DNA of 64,000 nucleotides from Skermanella rosea. GTDB taxonomy: Bacteria; Pseudomonadota; Alphaproteobacteria; Azospirillales; Azospirillaceae. The position numbers and the translations under genes are program-made. This document shows positions 19,487 to 27,419 of the stretch, piece after piece. The stretch's first letter is position 1, and every line of letters begins with the position of its first letter. The notes beneath the pieces were generated by a model. That model ran no database searches, was not told the DNA's origin, and saw only the letters and a list, made by a program, of their open reading frames with translations. The stretch is taken from positions 142,001 through 206,000 of the forward strand of contig NZ_CP086112.1 in NCBI RefSeq assembly GCF_016806835.2, in the 5' to 3' direction.

Positions 19487-20453
19487 AGGCGACGCGGACG
19501 GAGTTCGGACGTCCAAGGTCGAGCATTCGGTTGAGGACCTGGGCGGCGATGGCGACCTCGGTGGTCCGGGCTTCGCCGGAATACGCACGCCAGCCCCTCA
19601 CCGATGACCTGCTTCCAGCGGGCGATCTGGCCCTCGACGCGTGCTCTTTCATTGTAACCGCTGTCGCGCTGCCAGGCCATTCGCCCTTTTCCGGCGATCG
19701 CCTGAATGTGGCCATCGCGCTGGGTGGGCTCGGCCTCCGCCGTGGCGCTGAGCACGGCATCGGCACGCGGTGGGATAACCACCGTCGCAGCTGGATGGCG
19801 CTCGTCCAGAGTGGTGTACACGCCAGTTCTGTCATAGCCGCCGTCGCCCAGGAAGAGCTCGACCGGGTCGGCAATCTGGTCGAGCAGGGGCTCGACCTGG
19901 GAGGCGTCATCGACGTCGCGGTCGGTCAGGATGGAAGCGACGATCCGGCCGCTCACCGCATCGAAGCCGATATGGAACTTGCGCCAGGAGCGCCGCTTGC
20001 TGGTGCCGTGTTTCTCGACCAGCCACTCACCCGGGCCGCTCAGCTTCAGGCCGGAACTGTCGACCATCAGGTGGATCGGTCCGCCGGTGGTCCGGGGCTG
20101 CGCCGGCAGCTGAGGCTCCGGGCCCGTCGGCTGAGAGTAGAGAAATTCGGCACCGGCAGGTCGAGGCCGAGCAACTGGAGGATCGAGCCGATCAGCCCTT
20201 CGGTCTGGCGCAGTGCCAGGTGGAACACAGCGCGCAATGTTAGAGCTGTCTTTATCGCGAGGTCCGAGTAGTGGGGTTGACCTCCCGGTGTCGTCCGCGG
20301 CGCCGCTTTCCAGGCGGTGATCGCCTCATCCGTAAACCACACAGTCAGACTACCCCGCCGCCGCAGCGCCTCGTTATACGCTGCCCAGTTCGTGACGCGT
20401 CGCTTCGGCCGCGGAATATGGTGGCGACGGTCGGCGTTGTATTTATGCGGCAT
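19487..20453 (-). pseudogene. IS5-family transposase, frameshifted
   Basis: DDE transposase broken into pieces. The N-terminal part (20453 down to about 20110) begins MPHKYNADRRHHIPRPKRRV and includes LTLRAVFHLALRQTEGLIGS. The catalytic part resumes in another frame from about 20067 with LMVDSSGLKLSGPGEWL, containing the first Asp, and FLGDGGYDRTGVY, containing the second. A second frameshift near 19600 moves the end, EVAIAAQVLNRMLDLGRPNS, to a third frame. At least two frameshifts therefore inactivate it. It lies between the Dpd restriction and modification halves and is one of the insertions that separated them. Confidence 0.8.
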
Positions 20454-21024
20454 AAAGGCCAGATCCTGAGCATCGAAACGGACTGTCTCCTACGTCACCC
20501 CGCCCATTCGTGCAACATCTATGGACGGCCCCCACCTTGCAAGGGTTTCGCGTGGCGTTCCGACATGGAAAGTCGGTTGCTGCCATCTATCCGGCCTCTT
20601 TGCGCAGCCCAGGCTGCCGGCCCTGATGAGATCCGCGGATCGGCACCCAATCACGCTGTCGAGCTGTTGCGCTCGCTGTTGCACGCGGGTTTGGCCGATC
20701 CCGGTCTGACCTGTCATGCCATCACGCTGTCAGTCGCCCTCGCAAACCGAAGGAGAGCCCGGTGCGCCACACTCAGCCCCCGTCGGAGCGGCGTGCAGCG
20801 GTGTTGTCTCACCCCTGTCTTCTTCCTGATCCCAACCTCTTTGTTCGATCGGCAGGACCACCTCTCCGTCCCGACCTGTCTTTTTCAGGAGCGCCGCGCG
20901 CAGCGACGGCAAGGCTGGCCCGCCAGGGCCACCGCCGCAGGCGGCTTGGCCTTGCCGGAGCGAGCACGGTGCTATTCTGCCGCTGGTCGGGACACCCGAT
21001 GCGATTGGCGCGCTCATGGCCGCC
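20454..21024. other. Gene-free region between IS5 remnant and IS110
   Basis: About 570 bp without a supported gene. It includes the 3' flank of the IS110 transposase, where IS1111-group elements carry their long non-coding end encoding the bridge RNA, but I could not define element ends. The stretch CTTTGTTCGATCGG and about 45 bp after it (20839-20900) resembles 2394-2450, at the 3' side of the integrase-core transposase remnant, so a piece of that element may lie here. Confidence 0.4.
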
Positions 21025-22053
21025 TTACGCCGCGGCTGGTTCGGTCGCCGCATCCGGCTTTCGGTAGTCCTCGCCGCGCGCCATCACGGCCCAGGCGATC
21101 CGCGCCAGCTTGTTGGCCAGCGCCACTACCGCGACGTTGACCGGCCGGCGCTTCAGCAAGCCGGCCAGCCACGGCGAGGTCTTGCCCTGCCAGCGCATCA
21201 CCGCCCGGGCGCCATGCACCAGCAGCCGACGCAGATAACCGTCTCCCGCCTTGGAGATGGAACCCAGGCGCTCCCTGCCGCCGCTCGAATTCTGACGAGG
21301 CACCAGGCCGAGCCACGCCGCCAGGTGACGGCCGGACGCGAAGATCGTGGCGTCGCCGACCGTCGCCGCCAGCGCCGTCGCGGTGATCGGACCAATGCCG
21401 GGAACCGTCATCAGCCGCTGGCACACCTTGCTTTCCCGCGCCTGCTCGGCCAACCGGGCGTCGAGTTCCTCGATCCGGCGTTCGGTGTCGCGCAGTTGGT
21501 CGACAAGACTCTGAAGAACGCTTCGTGCCAGAACGGGAACCCGGGTGTCCTCCAGGTCGGCCACCACGGCGGTCAGCTGCACGACCTTGCCGACGCCCTG
21601 GGGTGCGATGATGCCGAACTCGGCAAGGTGAGCGCGCAACGCGTTGATCAGTTGCGTCTTCTGGGCGACCAGCGTCTCGCGCACCCGGTGGATCGCCAGG
21701 GTGCTCTGCTGCTCCTCGCTCTTGACCGCGACGAACCGCATGCTCGGTCGCTGCACCGCCTCGCAGATCGCTTCGGCGTCGGCCCGGTCATTCTTCTGGC
21801 GCTTGACGTAGGGCTTGACGTACTGCGGCGCCATCAGCCGCACCGTATGGCCGAGCCGGGCGAGCTCTCTTGCCCAGAAGTGCGACCCGGCACAGGCCTT
21901 CATTCCGACCACGCACACGGGCAAGTTGGCGAAAAAAGCCAGCACCGCGTCCCGCCGCAGACGCTTCGTCACAACCACCTTGCCCTGGGCATCAACACCG
22001 TGAACCTGAAACACCGACTTCGCCAGATCGAGACCGATGAACGCTGCCGACAT
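21025..22053 (-). CDS. IS110-family transposase (DEDD), catalytic Glu replaced by Lys
   Basis: A 342-residue transposase of the IS110/IS1111 family, which uses an RNA-guided DEDD recombinase. The N-terminal RuvC-like domain has IGLDLAKS (Asp9) and KNDRADAEAICEA (the two late Asp residues). The family's conserved Glu in GMEA is here GMKA (Lys52, codon AAG), so the second acidic residue of the DEDD set is missing. The C-terminal Tnp_20 domain is intact: LMTVPGIGPITATALAATVG and RHLAAWLGLVPRQNSSGG, with the nucleophile Ser region. Full length without frameshifts, but the substitution suggests loss of activity. Inserted between the Dpd restriction and modification operons. Confidence 0.85.
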   Translation of the reverse strand: MSAAFIGLDLAKSVFQVHGVDAQGKVVVTKRLRRDAVLAFFANLPVCVVGMKACAGSHFWARELARLGHTVRLMAPQYVKPYVKRQKNDRADAEAICEAVQRPSMRFVAVKSEEQQSTLAIHRVRETLVAQKTQLINALRAHLAEFGIIAPQGVGKVVQLTAVVADLEDTRVPVLARSVLQSLVDQLRDTERRIEELDARLAEQARESKVCQRLMTVPGIGPITATALAATVGDATIFASGRHLAAWLGLVPRQNSSGGRERLGSISKAGDGYLRRLLVHGARAVMRWQGKTSPWLAGLLKRRPVNVAVVALANKLARIAWAVMARGEDYRKPDAATEPAAA

Positions 22054-22199
22054 CGCACACTCTCCGGGATGAAGGGAACCTATCCCTCATATGGCACTAA
22101 ACGTGCTTTGATACGGGGGACCGTCCATCTCATCACGCTGCCCTACCGCCGACCGTCTGACCTGTGAAGGGTATAGGGGGCAGGAGGTAATTCCTACCC

Positions 22200-22901
22200 T
22201 TACCTCAACGCGATGTAGCCATTCCATCCGCGCGCTCGCAACTCGCAGGCCGGGCATTCGCTGCAACCATAGCCCCAGGCATGGTGGTGAGTGCGATCGC
22301 CTTTGTAACAGGTGTGAGTCTGTTCGACTATGAGGTCGACCAGGTCAGCGCCGCCGATCTGGTCGGCCATAGCCCATGTACCAGCCTTGTCGATCCACAT
22401 GAGCGGCGTGTGCAGGACAAAGCGGTGATCCATGCCCAGGTTGAGCGTAACCTGCAGGGCTTTGAGCGTGTCGTCGCGACAGTCCGGATAGCCGGAGTAG
22501 TCGGTTTCGCACATGCCGCCTATCAGGTGCCTAATCCCTCGACGATAGGCCAGCGCCGAAGCAAAGGTGAAGAACAGCAGATTCCGGCCGGGTACGAAAG
22601 TGCTGGGCAGGCCATTTTCCTGAAACCGGATTTCGGCATCGCGGGTGAGTGCGGTGTCACTGACCTCTCCAAGCACCGAGAGGTTCAGCATGTGATCCTC
22701 TCCCAACCGTGATTTCCAATGCGGGAAACGGCTGACCAGTTCCTTCCTGAACTGGGTTCGGCACTCCAATTCCACCAGATGCCGCTGTCCATAGTTGAAG
22801 CCGACGGTTTCTACCCGCTTAAAGCGGTTGAGCGCCCAGGTCAGGCACGTAGCGGAATCCTGCCCGCCGGAGAAAAGCACCAACGCCACGTCATCGCTCA
22901 T
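22200..22901 (-). CDS. queC: QueC, 7-cyano-7-deazaguanine (preQ0) synthase
   Basis: ATP-dependent enzyme that converts 7-carboxy-7-deazaguanine to preQ0 using ammonia. The PP-loop SGGQDS lies at residues 11-16. The C-terminal zinc site is complete: C198, C213, C216 and C219 (CYKGD then [10 protein letters not shown]). Other family motifs are GFNYGQRH and VPGRNLLFF. At 233 residues it is normal length. Last gene of the seven-gene operon; its start directly abuts the queD stop. In this setting it feeds preQ0 to DpdA for DNA modification rather than (or as well as) tRNA queuosine. A genome copy for tRNA modification probably exists elsewhere, which I cannot see. Confidence 0.92.
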   Translation of the reverse strand: MSDDVALVLFSGGQDSATCLTWALNRFKRVETVGFNYGQRHLVELECRTQFRKELVSRFPHWKSRLGEDHMLNLSVLGEVSDTALTRDAEIRFQENGLPSTFVPGRNLLFFTFASALAYRRGIRHLIGGMCETDYSGYPDCRDDTLKALQVTLNLGMDHRFVLHTPLMWIDKAGTWAMADQIGGADLVDLIVEQTHTCYKGDRTHHHAWGYGCSECPACELRARGWNGYIALR

Positions 22902-23282
22902 TTATTCCTCCTTTCCGTGATGACCGAAATAGGTGCATGCATCGCCGCTGCTGTCGCGGTAGACGGTGACCCGCGCTAGACCCGTCACGGACGGAGCCAG
23001 TCGCCGCCAAATCCACGCCGACAGGTTTTCCATTGTGGCGGGGCCCAATTCATCCACCTCATCGAGTAAACGGTGGTCGAGGGCATCCCGTGTATCGTCA
23101 AGCGAGCGTTCCAGTAGCCCAAGGTCGATGAGCATACCGGACACCGGATCGGGCACGCCGCGCACCACAACCTCCGCTCGATAGGAGTGGCCGTGAATGC
23201 GCCGGCTCGACTCAGTTTCGATTGCCCGGTCTAGTGTATGTGCGGCGTCGAAGCGGAATTGTTTCGAGAGTTCGAACATCAC
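22902..23282 (-). CDS. queD: QueD-like 6-carboxytetrahydropterin synthase, Cys-to-Ser variant
   Basis: Member of the PTPS/QueD family, which turns dihydroneopterin triphosphate into 6-carboxy-5,6,7,8-tetrahydropterin in preQ0 synthesis. Zinc ligands are present: His15 in FDAAH and His30/His32 in IHGHSY. In E. coli QueD the catalytic Cys lies four residues before the first His of HGH (CGRLHGH); here that position is Ser26 (SRRIHGH). The catalytic ALDH motif is present. At 126 residues it is typical length. The start overlaps the queE stop region as ATGA. The missing Cys could mean altered chemistry or that a distant QueD carries the flux; sequencing error is less likely, as the frame is clean. 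Confidence 0.88.
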   Translation of the reverse strand: MMFELSKQFRFDAAHTLDRAIETESSRRIHGHSYRAEVVVRGVPDPVSGMLIDLGLLERSLDDTRDALDHRLLDEVDELGPATMENLSAWIWRRLAPSVTGLARVTVYRDSSGDACTYFGHHGKEE

Positions 23283-23911
23283 GCGATCCCGATCACCTTG
23301 TGGGTTTGGAGGCTGAGGCGCCAGCGTGGGTGGTCTTTGCAGTACGCGACAGCCCGTGCCGTATTGGCTGGCTGTTCAGGGCCGTCCATCGGCTGAAGCC
23401 AGAAATGCCGGAATGGCAGGCGCTCGAGATCTCCCGGCGCAAGCCCCGCCTGGGGGTAGACAAGCTTGAGTTCGTGCCCGCGGCGGAGGGTCAAATCGGC
23501 GCCGGCCTTCGGACTGACACAGATCCAGTCCACCCCCGCTGGAGGCTCTAGGGTGCCATTGGTTTCGATTGCGATCTCAAAGCCGCAGGCATGGACCGCC
23601 GCGACCAGTGCCGCGTCCAGCTGCAGCAGGGGTTCACCGCCGGTGAAGACCACGTACCGGTGATCCTGCCCCTCCCCCCAGGTTCGGGCAATCGCTTCTG
23701 CAAGGTCTGATGCGGCCGGGAAGCGCCCGCCTCCATCTCCATTCATGCCCACGAAGTCAGTATCACAAAACTGGCAGATCGCACTTACCCGGTCCTGCTC
23801 ACGCCCAGACCACAGGTTACACCCGGTGAAGCGGCAGAATACCGCTGCGCGTCCTGTGTGGGCTCCTTCCCCCTGCAGTGTCTTGAAGAGTTCTTTGACG
23901 GCGTACGACAT
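23279..23911 (-). CDS. queE: QueE, 7-carboxy-7-deazaguanine synthase (radical SAM)
   Basis: Radical SAM enzyme forming 7-carboxy-7-deazaguanine from 6-carboxytetrahydropterin. The iron-sulfur Cys are C31, C46 and C49, spaced CX14CX2C instead of the usual CX3CX2C; this expanded spacing is known in a QueE subgroup typified by the Burkholderia multivorans enzyme. FTGGEPLLQ (SAM-binding GGE motif) and the ETNGT motif are present. At 210 residues it is full length. It lies 12 bp downstream of dpdB and overlaps queD by 4 bp, so it belongs to the same transcript. Confidence 0.93.
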   Translation of the reverse strand: MSYAVKELFKTLQGEGAHTGRAAVFCRFTGCNLWSGREQDRVSAICQFCDTDFVGMNGDGGGRFPAASDLAEAIARTWGEGQDHRYVVFTGGEPLLQLDAALVAAVHACGFEIAIETNGTLEPPAGVDWICVSPKAGADLTLRRGHELKLVYPQAGLAPGDLERLPFRHFWLQPMDGPEQPANTARAVAYCKDHPRWRLSLQTHKVIGIA

Positions 23912-23923
23912 GGCGCTTCTCCG

Positions 23924-25024
23924 TCAGACCGCGGCCGCATCAAGCAGCGGCGCTGGCCGGGGCGTCTTCCGCGACCGCATATCGGCTCGGACGATCGCCT
24001 GCAGGTAATGAGCTAGCGTCACGATGTCCTTGTTGAGGTTCTGGATCGCTTTCCAGTGGCGCACGTCGTCGTCGGCAAAGCGCCACTCCCCGGAACTCCA
24101 GGCGGTCCTACCCTGCAGACATCCCATCCCGGCAGCGAACTCGTCCCACTTTCGGGCGCCGTCCAGAATGGCCAAATGCTCCATGACATAGCCCATGGCG
24201 GAGATCCCGGCACCATGGACGAGGCGGGAGGTTCTTGGTTTATGATCGCGCCAATCGCCTGAGAAGACGATCTGAACGGCCCGATAGAAGTTGTTCACCA
24301 GGTCAAAGCAACGGCGCTCTCCGTCCGGCTCCCTGATAAACTCGCGCATGACTCCATCGTTCAGCGAGTTCATGATGACGCGCTGAATGGCCGTGTCACT
24401 GATCTCACCTTGAGGGTTGGTGTGCTGTTTGATCTGGCCGCGGAGGGACGAATCCTCACGATAGTTGAGTTGCGCGGTCAATTCCGCTGCCAGTGATCGA
24501 TTATCAAGTCGGTCAGGGAGTCCGCCCACGGTCGGGAGCAGTTCATAGATGAGGGATTTGGGCAGCGGGCGTGTGTTGTTGATCAGCACGAACTGGCGCC
24601 GCAACTCTGCCTCATCGCGGCAGACCAGCGCTGAGACGAAGACGCGAAAATCCTTATCCTTTACCTGGGCAAGTGCTGACAGACGCTGCTGGCCGTCGAC
24701 GACAAAGCCTGGCGGGCCGTCCGCCGTGTCGATCGTGACCCGACAGACTTGGTCGTCCACGCTCTCGACCTGGACGCCCCTGGTGAAGGCAACAACAATG
24801 GGGTTGGGCAGAACAGCGTCCGGCTTTTCCAGGTAATCCTTGATCTCGCGGATGTGGGAGGCGATCTGCGGTCGTTGAAAGCCGGAGAGCGTTCCCTCCG
24901 CACTCCGGGCCACGCGGTCGATCGTCGAAAAGCGAAGGATCTCTTCAGCCGTTGCCGCGAAGGAGACCACAATGTGGTCAGTACTCTGCGGCGCCTGGAT
25001 AGCCAAATAGGACATCTGGCTCAT
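23924..25024 (-). CDS. dpdB: DpdB (DGQHR-domain protein), copy 1
   Basis: ParB/DndB-like DGQHR-domain protein that works with DpdA to insert preQ0 into DNA. The signature is VVDGQQRLSAL with DGQQR at residues 110-114 (the fourth residue varies in the family), preceded by the family's FQR motif at 49-51 (GFQRPQ). FVLINNTRPLPKSLIYELLP matches the conserved region after the signature. 366 residues, intact. The start ATG overlaps the dpdA stop (ATGA); queE follows 12 bp downstream. A second, diverged DGQHR protein is encoded two genes upstream, so the operon has two DpdB paralogues flanking dpdA. Confidence 0.85.
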   Translation of the reverse strand: MSQMSYLAIQAPQSTDHIVVSFAATAEEILRFSTIDRVARSAEGTLSGFQRPQIASHIREIKDYLEKPDAVLPNPIVVAFTRGVQVESVDDQVCRVTIDTADGPPGFVVDGQQRLSALAQVKDKDFRVFVSALVCRDEAELRRQFVLINNTRPLPKSLIYELLPTVGGLPDRLDNRSLAAELTAQLNYREDSSLRGQIKQHTNPQGEISDTAIQRVIMNSLNDGVMREFIREPDGERRCFDLVNNFYRAVQIVFSGDWRDHKPRTSRLVHGAGISAMGYVMEHLAILDGARKWDEFAAGMGCLQGRTAWSSGEWRFADDDVRHWKAIQNLNKDIVTLAHYLQAIVRADMRSRKTPRPAPLLDAAAV

Positions 25025-26295
25025 GATGCTTCTCCGGATGGCGGCAGGTTGTCGATGAGGGATTTGTAGACACCCAGGTTATGGATACCGCGCCGGCGAT
25101 TTCTGTTGGCGGCCCGGAAGATCATCACTTCGATGGACAACGACCGGCAGATGCTACAGTCGCACCGCCTCCAGGGTTGCTCTTCGAGTGTGACGCGATA
25201 CTGCTTGGCCAGCGTCCGCATGGTGGTGCTGTCACGCACCTCCTCGAAGTGCTGTCCGACCGCAAACGGCGCATTGTAGGCGAGTACCGCCTCCAGCGTT
25301 TCATCGAGCGTCACCTGCCCCTTGTCATAGGCGCGCACGCTATCGAGGGCAGCGGCTTCCAATCGACTGAGATCTTCCGACCGAAAGGTGCCGGACTTGA
25401 TGTGCTTGAGAAGCTTCGTGTTCTCGAGCGCCTGCGGGATGCGGAGCGCGGTGTAGTAGCTCAATCCTTTGTCCCCGTTGGGCAGGTAATAGTTCTGCTT
25501 GGCATCCTTGAAGGCCCGGATCAGCGGCGAGCTGGTATCAAAGCTGGTGATTTTGAAGGGTGCGAAAAGCTTGATGTCATTTGCCTTAGCGAAACCGAGG
25601 ATGTGTATGCGGGTGTCTAGCGGGATGGCTTCCCGGATCGCTTGCAGGCAACTGCGTATCTGATCCGCCTTCAACGGCGCCATGCCACCAATGGCAAGAT
25701 AGTTGTAGCCCATCGTCGCTAGGCGCCGTGCGGCCTCGGCCATGCTGCCGGGAGACCAGCCCTGCACGACACCCATGGGGGTGAACCGATTGCTCATGTG
25801 CCGTGTGGCTTCGAGGAACTTTTGAGCATTGGTGAGAGTGACCTCGAACCGCTCGTGGGCTTTCGCTGAACCGCCCTCCATTCCCTTCAGGGTTAGATCG
25901 TAATCGAAGATGATATGATCAACGGAGCAACCGTGGGTAAAGCCGCAATCATCATAGAACTCCGCCATGTCATCCGGCGTGTAGGGAGGCACATCCTCAT
26001 TCGCGTAGGTGAAGGCGCCGCAATCCCCGAATATGTCGAACCGGGCTCGCTCGGGTTCATCAAGACGCAGAAAAACCCGTGCACCGGAACGCCGGAACCG
26101 CATTGCTTGGGACTCGGTGTACTTCGACTCCACGATGCCCCGTGACACCAGCATGCCGTCGTAGGGGGCCGTAGCAAGAAGCTCGTGTGGGTAGACATCG
26201 TCCCAGTAGGGCTTGCGGCCGATCCCGTTGCGATCCGCCTTGAAGTCGTATCGGGGATCCACAAGGTCCAGGCTGTCGGCGAAAATGAACTTCAT
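25021..26295 (-). CDS. dpdA: DpdA, DNA-guanine transglycosylase (TGT-like)
   Basis: TGT-superfamily enzyme that exchanges guanine in DNA for preQ0, the defining enzyme of 7-deazaguanine DNA modification. I take the start at the ATG at 26295 (MKFIFADS, 424 residues), which overlaps the upstream stop as ATGA; a longer frame to 26406 adds 37 unlikely residues inside the upstream gene. FGDCGAFTY (91-95 is DCGAF) corresponds to the TGT D-S-G-G-F catalytic region, IIFDYDLTL supplies a second Asp, and LAIGGM matches the TGT substrate loop. The TGT zinc site is conserved at C378, C380, C383 and H405. It lies centrally in the operon between the two dpdB genes. Confidence 0.92.
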   Translation of the reverse strand: MKFIFADSLDLVDPRYDFKADRNGIGRKPYWDDVYPHELLATAPYDGMLVSRGIVESKYTESQAMRFRRSGARVFLRLDEPERARFDIFGDCGAFTYANEDVPPYTPDDMAEFYDDCGFTHGCSVDHIIFDYDLTLKGMEGGSAKAHERFEVTLTNAQKFLEATRHMSNRFTPMGVVQGWSPGSMAEAARRLATMGYNYLAIGGMAPLKADQIRSCLQAIREAIPLDTRIHILGFAKANDIKLFAPFKITSFDTSSPLIRAFKDAKQNYYLPNGDKGLSYYTALRIPQALENTKLLKHIKSGTFRSEDLSRLEAAALDSVRAYDKGQVTLDETLEAVLAYNAPFAVGQHFEEVRDSTTMRTLAKQYRVTLEEQPWRRCDCSICRSLSIEVMIFRAANRNRRRGIHNLGVYKSLIDNLPPSGEAS

Positions 26296-27419
26296 CGCTG
26301 CGGCCTCGACAAGGCTCGGTCGAGACGGACCAGATGGTCCGTGAGCTTGGAGATATGCTGAGAAGTGCTTTGCACCTCGTTCCAGCGCCAGCCCAACCCT
26401 TCCCACACCCCATCGACCCAGCAGCAGTGTGGTGCCAGGCGAGCGAGCGAGTCGCGCACCTCCCTCTCCCCGTCGGGACTGCTGTCAGCCCGGACCATAA
26501 TCGGGTCCATCAAGGCTCCCATCGCCCGGATACCGGCGGAGTGCATGAGGCGGCTTTCCGTCGGTGGCTTTCCCCAGGCTTCGGGAAAAGTCTGCCGGAC
26601 GGCTGACCAGAACAGGACCAGTGCGCGGTACATGGCGTCAGCGTCAGAGTCCTGGGCTCCGCGGTATATGCTGAGCGCTCCCGTCGGGGCTCTAAGGTTT
26701 CCCTTGATGGCTTCTAGCAAGGCGGTATCCGTGATGACCGTCTCCACCTCATTGGTCTCCGACTCTCGCCGGATTAGGTGGTAGAACGGTGACTTCGGAT
26801 CTCGATTGAGCAGGTTGCACAACTCACTAGGCAATTTTCGCGCAGCGAGATCCCGCGGCAACAGCGCATTGACCTCTGGCAGCAACTCGTTGATGAGGCG
26901 CGTCGGTAGAGGCTTTGCCTTATTCACCAGGATGAACTGCTCGCGTTGCATTTCCAGGTCGGCGGAAACGAAGGCCACGACGGGAACCGGTATCCTAGAG
27001 TTGGTCGCGCGAGCCAGAGCCAGGGAACGCTGCTGACCATCAACGATCCAGGCGGCACGGCGTCCTTCCGGCCGGATCGGAATCGATAGGGTGCCGCTCT
27101 GGGCGATCTCAAGCATGCCGGTCGGTACAGGCCCTCTCGACTGCCGGAACACCACCTCCGGGGATAGTGCCAGGATGATTGCGTTGGGGAACAACACGGA
27201 ACCGGTTTCTAGAAACTCCACGATCGCATTGACGTGGCTCTTGATCTCTTTCCGCTGAAAGCCTTTCAGCGTCTCCGCCTCATCACGAGCAATACGGGAG
27301 ATATCGGCAATTCTTACAATGTCGGAGCCGTATAGAAAAAATGAATAAATCTCGATGTCTTTACCCTGGTAGGTTTTTAGCGCTCGGACCGTGATCGCGT
27401 CATCGTTGGTGCTCAACAT
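26292..27419 (-). CDS. DpdB paralogue (DGQHR-domain protein), copy 2
   Basis: Second DGQHR-domain protein of the operon, 375 residues. WIVDGQQRSLAL has DGQQR at 127-131; GFQRKE (53-58) and QFILVNKAKPLPTRLINELLP match the same motifs in copy 1, but the rest is clearly diverged, so this is an old duplication or a distinct subfamily rather than a recent copy. It overlaps dpdC by 7 bp upstream and dpdA by 4 bp downstream. Possible roles are a heteromeric partner of copy 1 in loading DpdA on DNA, or a separate ATP-dependent step; the sequence does not decide this. Confidence 0.82.
   Translation of the reverse strand: MLSTNDDAITVRALKTYQGKDIEIYSFFLYGSDIVRIADISRIARDEAETLKGFQRKEIKSHVNAIVEFLETGSVLFPNAIILALSPEVVFRQSRGPVPTGMLEIAQSGTLSIPIRPEGRRAAWIVDGQQRSLALARATNSRIPVPVVAFVSADLEMQREQFILVNKAKPLPTRLINELLPEVNALLPRDLAARKLPSELCNLLNRDPKSPFYHLIRRESETNEVETVITDTALLEAIKGNLRAPTGALSIYRGAQDSDADAMYRALVLFWSAVRQTFPEAWGKPPTESRLMHSAGIRAMGALMDPIMVRADSSPDGEREVRDSLARLAPHCCWVDGVWEGLGWRWNEVQSTSQHISKLTDHLVRLDRALSRPQR

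Noticed and set aside
26296-26406. Longer DpdA start
   Set aside because: The extra 37 residues lie in the upstream dpdB paralogue and the MKFIF start has the ATGA overlap.
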